64,000 bases of DNA from Myxococcus sp. CA023 (GTDB lineage: Bacteria > Myxococcota > Myxococcia > Myxococcales > Myxococcaceae): assembly GCF_010998615.1 (NCBI RefSeq), contig NZ_JAAEAH010000046.1, positions 1-64,000 on the forward strand, read 5' to 3'. Below the pieces are notes generated by a model that saw only the letters and a program-made list of their open reading frames with translations, did not search any database and had not been told where the DNA came from. Positions within the stretch are counted from its first letter, which is position 1; the number at the start of each line of letters is the position of its first letter. The translations under genes and the position numbers were made by a program. This document shows, piece after piece, positions 54,161-63,481 of this stretch.

Positions 54161-55021
54161 ATGATGCGTCCTCTCCTGATGGTTCCATGTGCCGTGCTGG
54201 GACTCTCACTGGGCTGCGGCCCTGGCGACTACACACCCGCCCCTGGCGTGCAGACCGACGACGCCGAGGCCGTGGACCTGGACAACCTCCGCATTGGTGT
54301 CAGCGGCACGGTGGACCTGCTCCCCGAGGCCCGGCGGTTGCTCGATGCCCGGGGACTGCCCCTGCCCTCGTTGGAGGGAGCGCCCCTCACCGCCGCGGAG
54401 CCCCTGCGGCTGGCGGTGAATGACGCCAACGCCACCTTCGGCACCGCGCCGGCCGCCGCGGATGGCGCCTTCACCGTGCGCGACGTGGCGGTGCGGGAGA
54501 TGCACCTGAGCCTCGCGGTGGGCGCGGAGGCCGCGGGCCTGGTGCCCGCCCATACCGTCGTCTACGACTCCGCATTCACCGGTGCCCGGCCGCGCACGGA
54601 CATCATCGGCGCGCACGTGTGGGCGCTGCCGGAGGCCTTCCATGACGCGCTCAGCGTCGCCGTGGGGGAGAGCGCCATCCGGGGCCACACCGACAACCGG
54701 GCGGCCACCCTGCGCGACGCCGGCTTCGTGCTGGGGCGCGTGGTGGATGCCAGCGGCCATCCCGTCGCTGGCGCGAAGGTCGCCCCCGATGTCGAGGCAC
54801 TGGCCGGTCGCATCTACTACCCCACCGCCGACCTCCAGGGAGCGAATCAGGAGGGCACCGGCCCGGACGGATTGTTCGTCTACGTCCACTCGGGCGTGGA
54901 CGCGGAGGCCTTCCTCCTGTCCGTCACGGGCACGGACGGCTACGTGCCACGCAACGTGGGCGTAGCGCCGGGCTGGGGGCTGGTGCTCACCGTCCATCCC
55001 GGCCTCCACCCGCCTCCCTAG
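54161..55021 (+). CDS. Hypothetical lipoprotein with carboxypeptidase-regulatory-like fold
   Basis: 286 residues from ATG 54161 (54164 also possible). Lipobox LSLGC. The body has two modules that look like Ig-like/CarboxypepD_reg beta sandwiches (ADGAFTVRDVAVREMHLSLAVG, then GRVVDASGHPVAGAKVAPDVEAL), the second being the typical 'G-x-V-x-D-x-x-G-x-P-v-x-G-A' pattern. No catalytic residues are seen. Anchored in a membrane; the function is unknown. Confidence 0.75.
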   Translation: MMRPLLMVPCAVLGLSLGCGPGDYTPAPGVQTDDAEAVDLDNLRIGVSGTVDLLPEARRLLDARGLPLPSLEGAPLTAAEPLRLAVNDANATFGTAPAAADGAFTVRDVAVREMHLSLAVGAEAAGLVPAHTVVYDSAFTGARPRTDIIGAHVWALPEAFHDALSVAVGESAIRGHTDNRAATLRDAGFVLGRVVDASGHPVAGAKVAPDVEALAGRIYYPTADLQGANQEGTGPDGLFVYVHSGVDAEAFLLSVTGTDGYVPRNVGVAPGWGLVLTVHPGLHPPP

Positions 55022-55289
55022 ACAGCGCGGCGCCCGGCCTTCCGCTCGCGACTCGGCTGCTCGGGGCCTGCTGCCCCGCGCGCTGGCCGCCCCCATGTTC
55101 CGACGGAGGCGCGCACGGCCCGAGCCAATGACTGGCGGCGCCCCCGCCGTCCGCACCCATCACTGCGCCGCACTCGCGTCCGATGCCGGAAGCAAGGGCG
55201 CGACGCATCTCTCACTGGAGCGTCTCGACCGGGGGCTGCGGGCCGGTGCGTCACGGGAGGAGCCCTGTGCGTTCCTGGGGGACGCCACG

Positions 55290-57704
55290 ATGAACGAGTG
55301 CTGGAGGCCGCAGCGTCGGAGCGCAGCCATGGCCCGCGGCATCGCCTGGCTCGCGACGCTGGGCGCCCCGCTCGTGGGCGCGCTGTACCTCCTGGGCTGG
55401 GCCTGGGACGTGGAGATGCTGAGGCCCGGCGTGGCCGGCATCCCCATGACGCCGGTGACGGGCTTCGCCATGATTTTCGGCGGCGCCGCCCTGGGCCTGC
55501 GGCTGCGCTCCCGCCCGTTCCGCCATCAGGAACCCACGGCCACCGCCTGCGCGCTGGTGATGGTGGTCATCGGCGCGGTGAGTCTCCTGCGCGACATCAC
55601 CGGCTGGGACGTGGGGATGGATCGCGTCATGCTGCGCCTGCTCGATGGACACGCCTCGGTGCTCCCTCGGCCCTCTCCCCTCACCGCCACCTGCCTGACG
55701 CTGCTGGGCGTGGCCCTGGCCCTCCCGGAGCGAAGCCACTCCGTCCGGCTGCGCGACACGCTGGTCGTGTTGTCGCTGGTGAGCTCGACGCTGGGCCTCA
55801 ACGGCCTGTTGATGGGCCCCTTGTTGACGGTGGGCACCCTGCCCTTCCTCGCCGAGCGCAGCATGGGCCTGCCCACCGCGCTGACGCTGATGCTGCTGGC
55901 GGTGGGCACGCTCTGCGCACGGCCGGGGCTGGGGCTGATGAGCCGCATCACCCGCGACTCGCTCGGCGGCTTCCTCGCGCGCCGGTTGGTGCCGGTGACG
56001 CTGCTCGGCCCCTCGGTGCTGGGCATGGTGTTGATGGTCCTGCACGAGGTGCGCGCCATCAACCTGGAGGCGAAGCTCCCCATCTTCGCTACCTTCGTGA
56101 GCGCGGGCGGCGCGGCGCTCGTGCTCCTGTCCGCGCGGGCCCTGGACCACATTGAAGCCCACCGCCAACAGGCCACCGCGGCGCTGGAGGCCTCCGAAGC
56201 GCGCTACCGGGGCCTGCTGGAGACCACCCCCGCGCCGCTGCTGACGGTGGACGCGCAAGGCCTGCTGCGCTTCGTCAACACGGAGGCGGAGCGGGTGTTC
56301 GGCTACCCGCGCGAGGAACTGCTGGGACGCAAGGTGGAGGTGCTGGTCCCCGAAGGGCTCTTCGGTGGCCGGAGCCTGGACACCGGCTTGGGCGAGCGCG
56401 CCATCCAAGGCCGCCGCAAGGACGGCAGCCCGCTGTCACTGGAGGTGCGGCTGAGCCCGGTGTCAGGCCCGGAGGGTCCCAGCGTGCTCGCCGTCGTCCG
56501 CGACGTGACGGAGCGGGAGCGGTACCTCGCCAGGGTCCAGCGTGCCCGTGAGGAAGCGGAGATGCAGCGCAGCCAGGTGCAGGCCCTGCTGGACCACACG
56601 CCCGTGGGAATCGTCTTCGCGGAGGCGGACGGCAGCGGGCTGGTGGCCAATCCCGTCGCGGAGCAACTGCTCGGGCGTCCGCTGAAGGGCGTGTCGCTGG
56701 AGATGACGGGGATCAACCCCATTGTGCTCACCATCGACGGCAAGCCGGTCCGCAGGGAGGACGTGCCCATCGTCCGCGCGCTGCTCACGGGCCAGCTCGC
56801 GGGGCCCGAGGAGTTCCTCATCATCCACCCCGACGGGAGCCGGCTGCCGGTGTTGATGACCGCGGCCCCCGTCTTCGGCCCCAGCGGGAAGGTGCGCGGC
56901 GTGGTCTCCACGGCGCAGGACGTGACGACGCGCCACGAGTTGGACCGGCTCCGCGAGGAATACGTCAGCCTCATCTCCCACGACCTGCGCAATCCGCTCC
57001 ACACCATCAGCCTGCGCGTGGGCCTGCTGCGACGCGCCCTGCGCGAGCGGAACCTGGAGCGGGAGGAATTCATGACGGAGTCCATCCAGCGCAGCGTGGC
57101 CTGGATGAGCACCATGATTGAGGACCTGCTGGAAGGCTCGCGGCTGGAGTCTCGGCGGGAGACGCTGCGCCGCGAGCCCCAGGACCTGGCGCGCTTCCTG
57201 GAAGAGGTGATGGAACGGGACGTGGCCCCCGACGTGCGCGAGCGCTTCCACCTGGAAGTCCCAGGCGCGTTGCCCCCCGTCTGGATGGACGCGGCGAGGC
57301 TGGAGCGGGTGGTGGCCAACCTGCTGAGCAACGCCGCCAAATACAGCCCCGGCAAGCAGCCCATCACCGTGCGCGCCCAGCTCCAGCCGGGACAGGTGGT
57401 GGTGTCGGTGAAGGACCTGGGCCCCGGGCTGAGCGCGGAAGACGCCGCCCACGTCTTCGACAAGTACTACCGCACGCAGAAGAGCGGCGCGTCGGACTCG
57501 AAGGGCCTGGGGCTGGGGCTGTACATCAGCCGCCTCATCATCGAAGCGCACGGCGGGCGCATCTGGGTGGAGAGCGAGCCCGGCCGGGGCTCCACCTTCA
57601 GCTTCAGCCTGCCCGTGGCCCCGCCCGGCGCGAACCCCCTCCCGCCCCAGGTCCCGGATGGCCAGGACCCGGCGGCGGGAGACGGCTCGGCCGTCAGCGC
57701 GTAG
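55290..57704 (+). CDS. Membrane histidine kinase with two PAS domains
   Basis: 804 residues from the ATG at 55290 (the frame extends 65 codons upstream but without protein-like composition). About eight membrane helices fill residues 15-290, a MASE-like sensor. Then come PAS (about 305-410; RYRGLLETTPAPLLTVDAQG), a second PAS (about 430-545; LLDHTPVGIVFAEADGSG), HisKA with the His in LISHDLRNPLHTISL, and HATPase with N box NLLSNAAKYSPG, G1 DLGPGLS and G2 GLGLGL. No receiver domain or partner regulator is adjacent. The 3' end overlaps the convergent PD40 gene by 11 bp. Confidence 0.92.
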   Translation: MNECWRPQRRSAAMARGIAWLATLGAPLVGALYLLGWAWDVEMLRPGVAGIPMTPVTGFAMIFGGAALGLRLRSRPFRHQEPTATACALVMVVIGAVSLLRDITGWDVGMDRVMLRLLDGHASVLPRPSPLTATCLTLLGVALALPERSHSVRLRDTLVVLSLVSSTLGLNGLLMGPLLTVGTLPFLAERSMGLPTALTLMLLAVGTLCARPGLGLMSRITRDSLGGFLARRLVPVTLLGPSVLGMVLMVLHEVRAINLEAKLPIFATFVSAGGAALVLLSARALDHIEAHRQQATAALEASEARYRGLLETTPAPLLTVDAQGLLRFVNTEAERVFGYPREELLGRKVEVLVPEGLFGGRSLDTGLGERAIQGRRKDGSPLSLEVRLSPVSGPEGPSVLAVVRDVTERERYLARVQRAREEAEMQRSQVQALLDHTPVGIVFAEADGSGLVANPVAEQLLGRPLKGVSLEMTGINPIVLTIDGKPVRREDVPIVRALLTGQLAGPEEFLIIHPDGSRLPVLMTAAPVFGPSGKVRGVVSTAQDVTTRHELDRLREEYVSLISHDLRNPLHTISLRVGLLRRALRERNLEREEFMTESIQRSVAWMSTMIEDLLEGSRLESRRETLRREPQDLARFLEEVMERDVAPDVRERFHLEVPGALPPVWMDAARLERVVANLLSNAAKYSPGKQPITVRAQLQPGQVVVSVKDLGPGLSAEDAAHVFDKYYRTQKSGASDSKGLGLGLYISRLIIEAHGGRIWVESEPGRGSTFSFSLPVAPPGANPLPPQVPDGQDPAAGDGSAVSA

Positions 57705-58794
57705 GCGCCCAGCGCGGCAGCCAGTCCGGCCCCTTGGCGGTCGTCAGGCGCGTCTGCCCGCTGCCATCCGCGCGCATGAGGAACACGTCCGTGTCGCCCT
57801 GGCGCTCGGACACGAAGGCCAGGTACTTCCCGTCCGGACTCCACGCGGGCATGTCGTCCCGGTGCTTGCCGTCCGTCAGGGCCACCGGCGCGCCGCCCGC
57901 CACCGGCACCATCCAGATGCGGGTGTTCCCATCCGGCAGACGGCTCACGTAGACCAGCCGCCGCCCGTCCGGACTCCAGGCGGCCTCGCGCTCGTCGCCC
58001 ACGAAGGACTCGCCCGACACGGCGCGCAGGTCCGAACCGTCCGGACGGAGGAAGTACAGCCGGTCCTTGCGCTCGCGATCGCTGACGATGACGAGCCACT
58101 GGCCGTCCGGGCTCCACTTCGGCGTGCGGTCCTCATGGTGGAAGAAGGTGAGGCGGCGCTCACCGCTGCCGTCCGCGTTCGCCACGTAGACTTCAGGGTC
58201 GCCCTCGCGGCTGCACACGAAGGCCACCTCCTTGCCATCCGGAGACACCGCCGGCTCGAAGCAGCCTTGTGGCACCTGCGTGAGGCGCACCTCTGGCACG
58301 CCCTCGCGGGGCTCCAGGCGCACCACGTCGCTGAAGCCCTCCGCGTCGGACTCGGCCACCAACCAGGTGCCATCCGGCGCCCAGCTCGCGTTGCGCGCAC
58401 GCGCCCGGGGCGGGTGCAGCGGTACCGCCGGGCTCTTGCCATCCAGCGGCAGGACCCGCATCTGCTGGCGGTGCAGCCCGTCCTCCTCCGCCGCGGAGAT
58501 GACGAGCAGCGACTTGCCGTCCGGCGACAGGGGACCGGGGTACACGTCCTCCTCGCCGCGAGTCAGCTGCGTCTCCACACCCTCCGGACTCACCTTCCAG
58601 ACATCCTTCCGCCCTGCCCGCTCCGACAAGAAGATGACCGCGCCTGGAATGGAGCGAGCCTCCTCCTTGGACAGCGGCCCGGAGCCGGACGTCCCGCCAC
58701 ACCGGCCGGAACATCCGACACCGAGCACGGCGAGCGCGGTCAGACACCGCGCCCGCCACGGCCAGGAACGTTGAAGCCGTTCAAGGCCCCGCAT
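57694..58794 (-). CDS. TolB-like PD40 beta-propeller lipoprotein
   Basis: About 366 residues from the ATG at 58794 (AGGTGG close upstream; a GTG lies 6 bp earlier). Lipobox LGVGC. Six or so WD40/PD40-like blades with the SPDG or SWAPDG signature (LSPDGKSLLVIS, SPDGKEVAFVCS, SPDGQWLVIVSD, SPDGRRLVYVSR, SPDGKYLAFVSE). The fold is that of TolB/DPP-type propellers. It begins 7 bp after the amidase stop on the same strand, so the two are one operon and may act together on the cell wall. Confidence 0.88.
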   Translation of the reverse strand: MRGLERLQRSWPWRARCLTALAVLGVGCSGRCGGTSGSGPLSKEEARSIPGAVIFLSERAGRKDVWKVSPEGVETQLTRGEEDVYPGPLSPDGKSLLVISAAEEDGLHRQQMRVLPLDGKSPAVPLHPPRARARNASWAPDGTWLVAESDAEGFSDVVRLEPREGVPEVRLTQVPQGCFEPAVSPDGKEVAFVCSREGDPEVYVANADGSGERRLTFFHHEDRTPKWSPDGQWLVIVSDRERKDRLYFLRPDGSDLRAVSGESFVGDEREAAWSPDGRRLVYVSRLPDGNTRIWMVPVAGGAPVALTDGKHRDDMPAWSPDGKYLAFVSERQGDTDVFLMRADGSGQTRLTTAKGPDWLPRWAPTR

Positions 58795-58801
58795 CACCAC
58801 C

Positions 58802-60433
58802 TCACTGAATCCGGAGGGCGTCCGCCATGACGACGTAGCCTTCGGTGGTCCAGCGGCTCAGCTGCACCTTGTTCCAGCCGGCGTTGAAGTTGTAGGTGCC
58901 CAGGGTCACCCACTTGCTGCCGTTGGTCTGCTGGTTCACCGTCACCGTGCTGTTGCCGCCCGCGTGCGTAATCATGAAGGGCGCCGCGGGAGAGCGGTTG
59001 GTGCCCTGCACCCACCAGGCCTGGATGGTCCGGCTGCCCGCCGCAGGCATGTGGAAGTGGAACACCGCCGGCTCGGAGACGGGTTGCGTGGAGGCGTAGT
59101 AGTAGTCGTTGCCGTAGTAGCCGGCGCTGGTGCCACGCGCCCAGCTGGACGGCACCGCGATGTAGCCCTTGCTGGAGTCGTTGTTGGCGTTGTTGCTGTC
59201 CACGACGATGACCGGGTTCGTTCCACCGCCGCCGTCACCACACTCGCTGCGGATCTTGCTGATGTACGTGGACCACGGCCAGTTGGGGCCCGGGTCCGTG
59301 CGGGTCTCCGGCTGCAGCCGGCCGTGCGCCACGATGTGGTAGCTGTCGCGCGGGATGCCCTGGTCCCGGGTGATGTTGCACGTCAGCTTGGCGGAGGTGT
59401 TGATCATCCCCGTGGAGAACGAGGCCGAGCTGGCGTAACCACCGTGCTCGATGCCGATGGAGAAGTCGTTCGTCGACCGGCCGTTGAGGTTCGACTTGAC
59501 GCCGCCGTTGAGGCTGCTGCGGTAGGCGGCGGCCACGTGCCAGGCGCGGCTCGACTCACGCACCAGCTGCGACACCTCGGTGCCGCTCTCGTTGACCACG
59601 TAGTGCGCGCTCACTCCCGCGGCGGAGTTGGTCAGCCAGCTCCAGCAACCCGAGTAGCCACCCTCACAGGTGTGGATGACGACCATCTGCTGACCGATGC
59701 CAGCGGGCCGCGCGTTGTAGTTGGGCGACGGGCGCCAGATGGAGGCCGCGTAGTCCGGACCGGCCGCCAGGGCCTGCATCTTCGGCAGGGCGAACTTCGG
59801 CTCGACCTGGGTGGCATCCAGCGACACCGCCACCTTGCCCGCCGGCGTGAAGGCGCCCGCGCCCTCGCGCAGCACCGAGTACACGTCGTTGTGGATGTAG
59901 TGCGCCTGGATGTCCGGGTCGGAGATGTCCGTCAGGCGCACGGCCACCGGGGCCCACGCGCCCAGGTCCGCGCGGTCGATGCCCGCCTCGTCGGCGTACT
60001 TCGACAGCAGCGCGGCGCCGGCGCGCAGGTTGGCCAGCGGCTCGTCACGCACCGCGTCCGCGGACACACCCGCCAGGGCGGCGCCGTCGGTGATGAGCTG
60101 ACCGCGCAGGGCCAGCAGACCAAAGGCCGCCGGGCGGCCCTCGAACTCCTCCTCGCCGCGGACGTGCTCCCAGCGCGTCTCCGCGTAGGAGATGGCCTTG
60201 AGCAGGCTCACCGGAACGTTGAACTCACCAGCGGCCTTCGTGAACTGCGCGTCCAGTTCGTTGGGCGTGCGGCGAGCCGCGTCGGCCACCGCGCGGGCGG
60301 CGTCGTCCACCGCGCCTGCGGGAACCTGCGACTCAGGTGCCGTTTCTTCCGGAGACGTTTCGGGCTGGGGACCACAGGCCGCCAGGGCCATGGCCGCGGC
60401 CGTCACCGCGAACGTCTTGCGCAACACGTGCAT
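58802..60433 (-). CDS. Three-domain N-acetylmuramoyl-L-alanine amidase lipoprotein
   Basis: 543 residues from the ATG at 60433 (AAGGAG upstream). Lipobox LAAC. Domain 1 (about 55-180) resembles a lytic-transglycosylase/lysozyme-like helical domain ([14 protein letters not shown]). Domain 2 (about 220-390) is an Amidase_2/AmpD fold with zinc-site residues in [17 protein letters not shown] and [23 protein letters not shown]. Domain 3 (about 420-543) is a golvesin/Xly-CBD-like beta-sandwich ([19 protein letters not shown], then [12 protein letters not shown]). It cleaves the stem peptide from MurNAc; the lipid anchor puts it in the envelope. Confidence 0.92.
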   Translation of the reverse strand: MHVLRKTFAVTAAAMALAACGPQPETSPEETAPESQVPAGAVDDAARAVADAARRTPNELDAQFTKAAGEFNVPVSLLKAISYAETRWEHVRGEEEFEGRPAAFGLLALRGQLITDGAALAGVSADAVRDEPLANLRAGAALLSKYADEAGIDRADLGAWAPVAVRLTDISDPDIQAHYIHNDVYSVLREGAGAFTPAGKVAVSLDATQVEPKFALPKMQALAAGPDYAASIWRPSPNYNARPAGIGQQMVVIHTCEGGYSGCWSWLTNSAAGVSAHYVVNESGTEVSQLVRESSRAWHVAAAYRSSLNGGVKSNLNGRSTNDFSIGIEHGGYASSASFSTGMINTSAKLTCNITRDQGIPRDSYHIVAHGRLQPETRTDPGPNWPWSTYISKIRSECGDGGGGTNPVIVVDSNNANNDSSKGYIAVPSSWARGTSAGYYGNDYYYASTQPVSEPAVFHFHMPAAGSRTIQAWWVQGTNRSPAAPFMITHAGGNSTVTVNQQTNGSKWVTLGTYNFNAGWNKVQLSRWTTEGYVVMADALRIQ

Positions 60434-60844
60434 GGAAACTCCTTGAAGGGGGGTCAGCAGCTCCACGGTCGCCCCCGTCCCACGGGGGCGGCGCAGGGGG
60501 CCACGCCTGAGCACCATGCATGCCAGCCACGCGCTCCCAGGGAGCACCTCTTTTTCCCGACCGCAGGTGGAGCATGAATGCTCCACCTGCCCGTCAAGAA
60601 ATCCGCCCTCGAACCCAGCCACCCGACAGTCCAACCACTTGGAATCAGGAATGACGCACATGTAAGCCCTGACAACCAAGGCCTCGGATTGGCCAGCCGA
60701 TGTCGCACTGACGTGTTTCGAGACAGCCCTACGTAAAAACACTTTACTACCTTTCCAGTCCTCCCCACCTTTTGGCGTGACACCGGATGCAGGAGATAGG
60801 ACGAGGGGGCCGACAGGGGCGAGGGCTTCCGCTATGAGGAGGCC
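60434..60844. other. Intergenic region upstream of amidase and metallophosphatase
   Basis: 411 bp between divergent genes. It contains a 28-bp palindrome at 60563-60590 and an AT-rich stretch at about 60730-60765 (TACGTAAAAACACTTTACTACC) that probably holds promoter elements. Open frames here lack protein-like composition. Confidence 0.55.
60563..60590. promoter_or_regulatory. 28-bp perfect palindrome, probable operator
   Basis: GCAGGTGGAGCAT and its exact reverse complement ATGCTCCACCTGC are separated by GA. Arms of 13 bp with a 2-nt centre fit a dimeric regulator better than an RNA hairpin, since a 2-nt loop is not favoured. It is 130 bp upstream of the amidase start and 255 bp upstream of the metallophosphatase. 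Confidence 0.6.
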
Positions 60845-61582
60845 ATGCGGCTCTTCGGAATCGGCGACACCCACCTGCCCTCCACGCGACAGAAGGACAT
60901 GCACCGCTTCGGGTGGTCCGAGCACCCCCTGCCGCTGCAGCGCGCGTGGGATGAGCGGGTGGCTCCGGAGGACGTGGTCATCGTGGCGGGGGACATCTCC
61001 TGGGCCACGCGGGCCCACGAGGTGATGGATGACCTAGCGTGGCTGGACGCGCGCCCGGGCCGCAAGGTGCTGGTGCGCGGCAACCACGACTACTGGTGGG
61101 GCGACTCCGCCTCCAAGCTGCGCAAGCTGCTGGAGCCCTTCCGTACCCTGGAGGGCTTCCTCCACAACAACGCCGTCGTCATGGGCCCGTGGGTGATTGC
61201 GGGCAGCCGGCTGTGGACCGCGCCGGAGGCGCCGCCCATGCCCGGTGGGGAGATGGGGGACGAGGCGGCGGACACCGGCTACGTGGAGCGGGAGACGCGC
61301 CGGCTGACGGCCTCCATGGAGGACGCGAAGAAGAAGGAGGCGGCCAGCGCCACGCCGCTGGTGCGCGTGGTGGCCGTGCACTTCCCGCCGGTGTACGCGA
61401 ACGAGAAGGCCACCGCCTTCAGCGAGCCCATTGAAGCCTTCGGACCGAAGGTGTGCGTCTATGGCCACCTGCACGCGGCCGGCATCGCCGCGGGCTTCAC
61501 GGGCGAGCGCGGCGGCGTACGCTACGTGCTGGCCTCGTGTGACGCGGCGGGCTTCGCCCCGGTGCTGCTCGACGAGGTGTGA
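60845..61582 (+). CDS. Calcineurin-like metallophosphatase
   Basis: A 245-residue cytosolic protein. Metallophosphatase motifs in order: GDTH (GIGDTHLP), GDISWATRAHE, GNHDYWWGD, AVHFPPVY and YGHLHAAG, giving the full set of metal ligands. AGGAGG precedes the ATG. The substrate is not evident; near relatives are annotated as phosphohydrolases of unknown specificity. It is followed at once by the DUF2378 gene, so the two form an operon. Confidence 0.9.
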   Translation: MRLFGIGDTHLPSTRQKDMHRFGWSEHPLPLQRAWDERVAPEDVVIVAGDISWATRAHEVMDDLAWLDARPGRKVLVRGNHDYWWGDSASKLRKLLEPFRTLEGFLHNNAVVMGPWVIAGSRLWTAPEAPPMPGGEMGDEAADTGYVERETRRLTASMEDAKKKEAASATPLVRVVAVHFPPVYANEKATAFSEPIEAFGPKVCVYGHLHAAGIAAGFTGERGGVRYVLASCDAAGFAPVLLDEV

Positions 61583-61593
61583 GGAGGCGCGCC

Positions 61594-62175
61594 ATGCCGT
61601 CCAACAAGGCGGAGCTCGAGGCCCGGCTCGCGGCCGTGCACCCCGGTGATTCGGTGCGCGGGCTGTTCTTCAAGTCGGTGCTCAGCCTCGTCCAGCAGCA
61701 GGCGGGCCTGACGGCGCTGGAGACGGTACGACAGGGGGCGCTGGGCGCGGCGTACACGGACTTGCTCACGTACCCGGCGCGGGACTTCCTGACGCTCCTC
61801 TACCGCGCGGCGGACGCGCTGGAGCCGTTGCTGGGCCCCGAGGACGCCGTCTTCCACGCCTGCGGCGAGAAGGACGTGACGCGCTTCTCCACCGGGCCGG
61901 GCATGCTCATCTTCGGAATCATCTCCCGCGGGGACCCGCAGAAGCTCTTCGCGGGCGTGCAGATGGGCTACGGCGCGGCCGTCAGCTACGGCAGCCGCGA
62001 CTACGTGCCCACCGGCCCCACCTCCGGCACGCTGCACATGCGCCGGGACATGCTGCCGCCCGCCTACCATGAGGGCATCCTCACCGGCGCGCTGAAGGTG
62101 CTGGGCCTGCAAGGCACCGCGCGCGCGACGCCGCGAGGCATCGACAGCGCAGACTACGACATCCAGTGGGCTTGA
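61594..62175 (+). CDS. DUF2378 (TIGR02265) family protein
   Basis: 193 residues from the ATG at 61594, with AGGAGG at 61582-61587, inside the end of the previous gene; a GTG at 61579 overlaps the upstream stop. The pattern VRGLFFKSVLSLVQQQAG, then YPARDFLTLLYRAADAL, and RSTGPGMLIFG-type residues (STGPGMLIFG here) matches the Myxococcus-paralogous family DUF2378. Members are about 180-200 residues and their role is not known. The operon with a metallophosphatase is its only clue. Confidence 0.85.
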   Translation: MPSNKAELEARLAAVHPGDSVRGLFFKSVLSLVQQQAGLTALETVRQGALGAAYTDLLTYPARDFLTLLYRAADALEPLLGPEDAVFHACGEKDVTRFSTGPGMLIFGIISRGDPQKLFAGVQMGYGAAVSYGSRDYVPTGPTSGTLHMRRDMLPPAYHEGILTGALKVLGLQGTARATPRGIDSADYDIQWA

Positions 62176-62185
62176 GGCGCGGCGC

Positions 62186-63202
62186 TCAGTCCACGCGGGT
62201 GTAGGTGACGTCCAGTTCGGCGACGACGCGCTCGCCCACCGACGCCTGGCAGGTGAAGGTGTGCGCGTCACCATCGTGCGAGCGGCGAGCGGCGCCGAAG
62301 GTCACCGTCTGGCCCGCGTAGGCCAGGGTGTCCGCCTTCAGGCGCACGTCCTTCGCAATGCAGCGGGCCCACGGCGCGCCTTCCAGCCGACGAAGCAGCG
62401 TGGTGGCCACGCGCGTCATCCCGCTGGCCACCACGGCCACCGGCATCACCGGGTGCAGCGCGAAGTGCCCCTTGCACATCTCCGCCGTCACCGGCCCCAG
62501 CGTGGCCGACAGGCTCTCACCATCCGGCCGCCAGTCGCGCAGCGCCAGCGGCTTGCTGTAGGGGTTCTGCCGCAGCTTCGCCCACTCCTCGGGGGTGCGC
62601 TGCACGCCTTCGTCGCGGCGCGGCTCGCGGCGCATGTCCACCCGGGCCTCGCCGAACAGGCGCGTGAAGGCGGCGGCGGACAGCACGTTGTAGTCCACCT
62701 CCAGGCGGAAGAACGGCGTGCCGTCCGGCAGCAACAGCAGCGTGTGCGCGGTGGCCGTGCGGCGGCCGGTGAACTCCGCCTTCGCCAGCCCCCACAGCAG
62801 GTCCGTGGCGCGGGCCATGGGCTCCGGGCGCAGCCACTGCCCGCGCGCGCCGCACGCCAGGTAGAAGTGCTGGCCATCCTTGGGCGACATCAGCGCGGAC
62901 GCGCACGAGCCCAGAATCGCCAGGTGCCGCCCCGCCTCACCCAGGCCAATGGGGCCCGCTTCCGCGTCCGGGTCCTGCTGCACCGGGATGCGCGCCACCA
63001 CCTCGCCCTCCCACATCACCGTCACGTCCTTGAGGGCGTAGTAGGGGTCCCGCACGCAGATGCGCGGGTAGAGGTCCGCATGCGTCAGCAGCGTGTGCGG
63101 CGCCAGCCCCGACAGCGTCTCCAGCGTCTGCTCCGACGAAGCCCAGGCAGAAACAGGGGCAACAGCGGAATTAGCGGACGAGGGCGCAATGTCGAGGAGC
63201 AT
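62186..63202 (-). CDS. Hotdog-fold dehydratase-like protein
   Basis: 338 residues from the ATG at 63202. The C-terminal half contains GHFALHPVMPVAVVASGMTRVA, which resembles the FabZ-type GHFPGHPVMPG core, and later strands TFTCQASVGERVVAELDVTYTR as in hotdog enzymes. The N-terminal half (about 30-200) may be a second hotdog-like unit. No acyl-carrier or ketosynthase gene is near. It is probably an acyl-thioester-acting or binding protein; enzymatic activity is uncertain because the catalytic His/Glu pair is not obvious. Confidence 0.65.
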   Translation of the reverse strand: MLLDIAPSSANSAVAPVSAWASSEQTLETLSGLAPHTLLTHADLYPRICVRDPYYALKDVTVMWEGEVVARIPVQQDPDAEAGPIGLGEAGRHLAILGSCASALMSPKDGQHFYLACGARGQWLRPEPMARATDLLWGLAKAEFTGRRTATAHTLLLLPDGTPFFRLEVDYNVLSAAAFTRLFGEARVDMRREPRRDEGVQRTPEEWAKLRQNPYSKPLALRDWRPDGESLSATLGPVTAEMCKGHFALHPVMPVAVVASGMTRVATTLLRRLEGAPWARCIAKDVRLKADTLAYAGQTVTFGAARRSHDGDAHTFTCQASVGERVVAELDVTYTRVD

Positions 63203-63481
63203 GGACTGACCTGATTTCGGACGAGGGGTGCCGGGGGACACCAGTTTTCGAGATGCCGAGCTTCGTTCCGCCGACAGAAGACAAATTCCGGCGGACGAAA
63301 ATGATTATCGGCATACGGTCCGATTTGTTGCTTCCTGTCGTAATTTTACGTCCGAGAGGTAAAATCGGACGCAAATGTGGCAGGGAGGCGCAGCCCAGAG
63401 CACAGAATCGCTATTCAACGCAAAGAGTCAAGGGCAGAGATGGGGTGAAGCACACCCGCCCTGGCTCAGGCGTTCACGGGG
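63203..63481. promoter_or_regulatory. AT-rich promoter region of the hotdog gene with repeated CGGAC sites
   Basis: 279 bp between kup and the hotdog gene. Five copies of a TCGGACGA-like word lie at about 63217, 63291, 63318 (reverse), 63349 (reverse) and 63365. Two inverted repeats are TCCGCCG/CGGCGGA (63267-63273 and 63289-63295) and CGTCCGA/TCGGACG (63349-63355 and 63365-63371). A GATAAT, read leftward, lies at 63304-63309 as a possible -10. AT content is well above the surroundings. Confidence 0.5.

Noticed and set aside
60454-61018. Upstream extension of the amidase frame
   Set aside because: Not protein-like; a lipoprotein signal with AAGGAG ribosome binding site begins at 60433.
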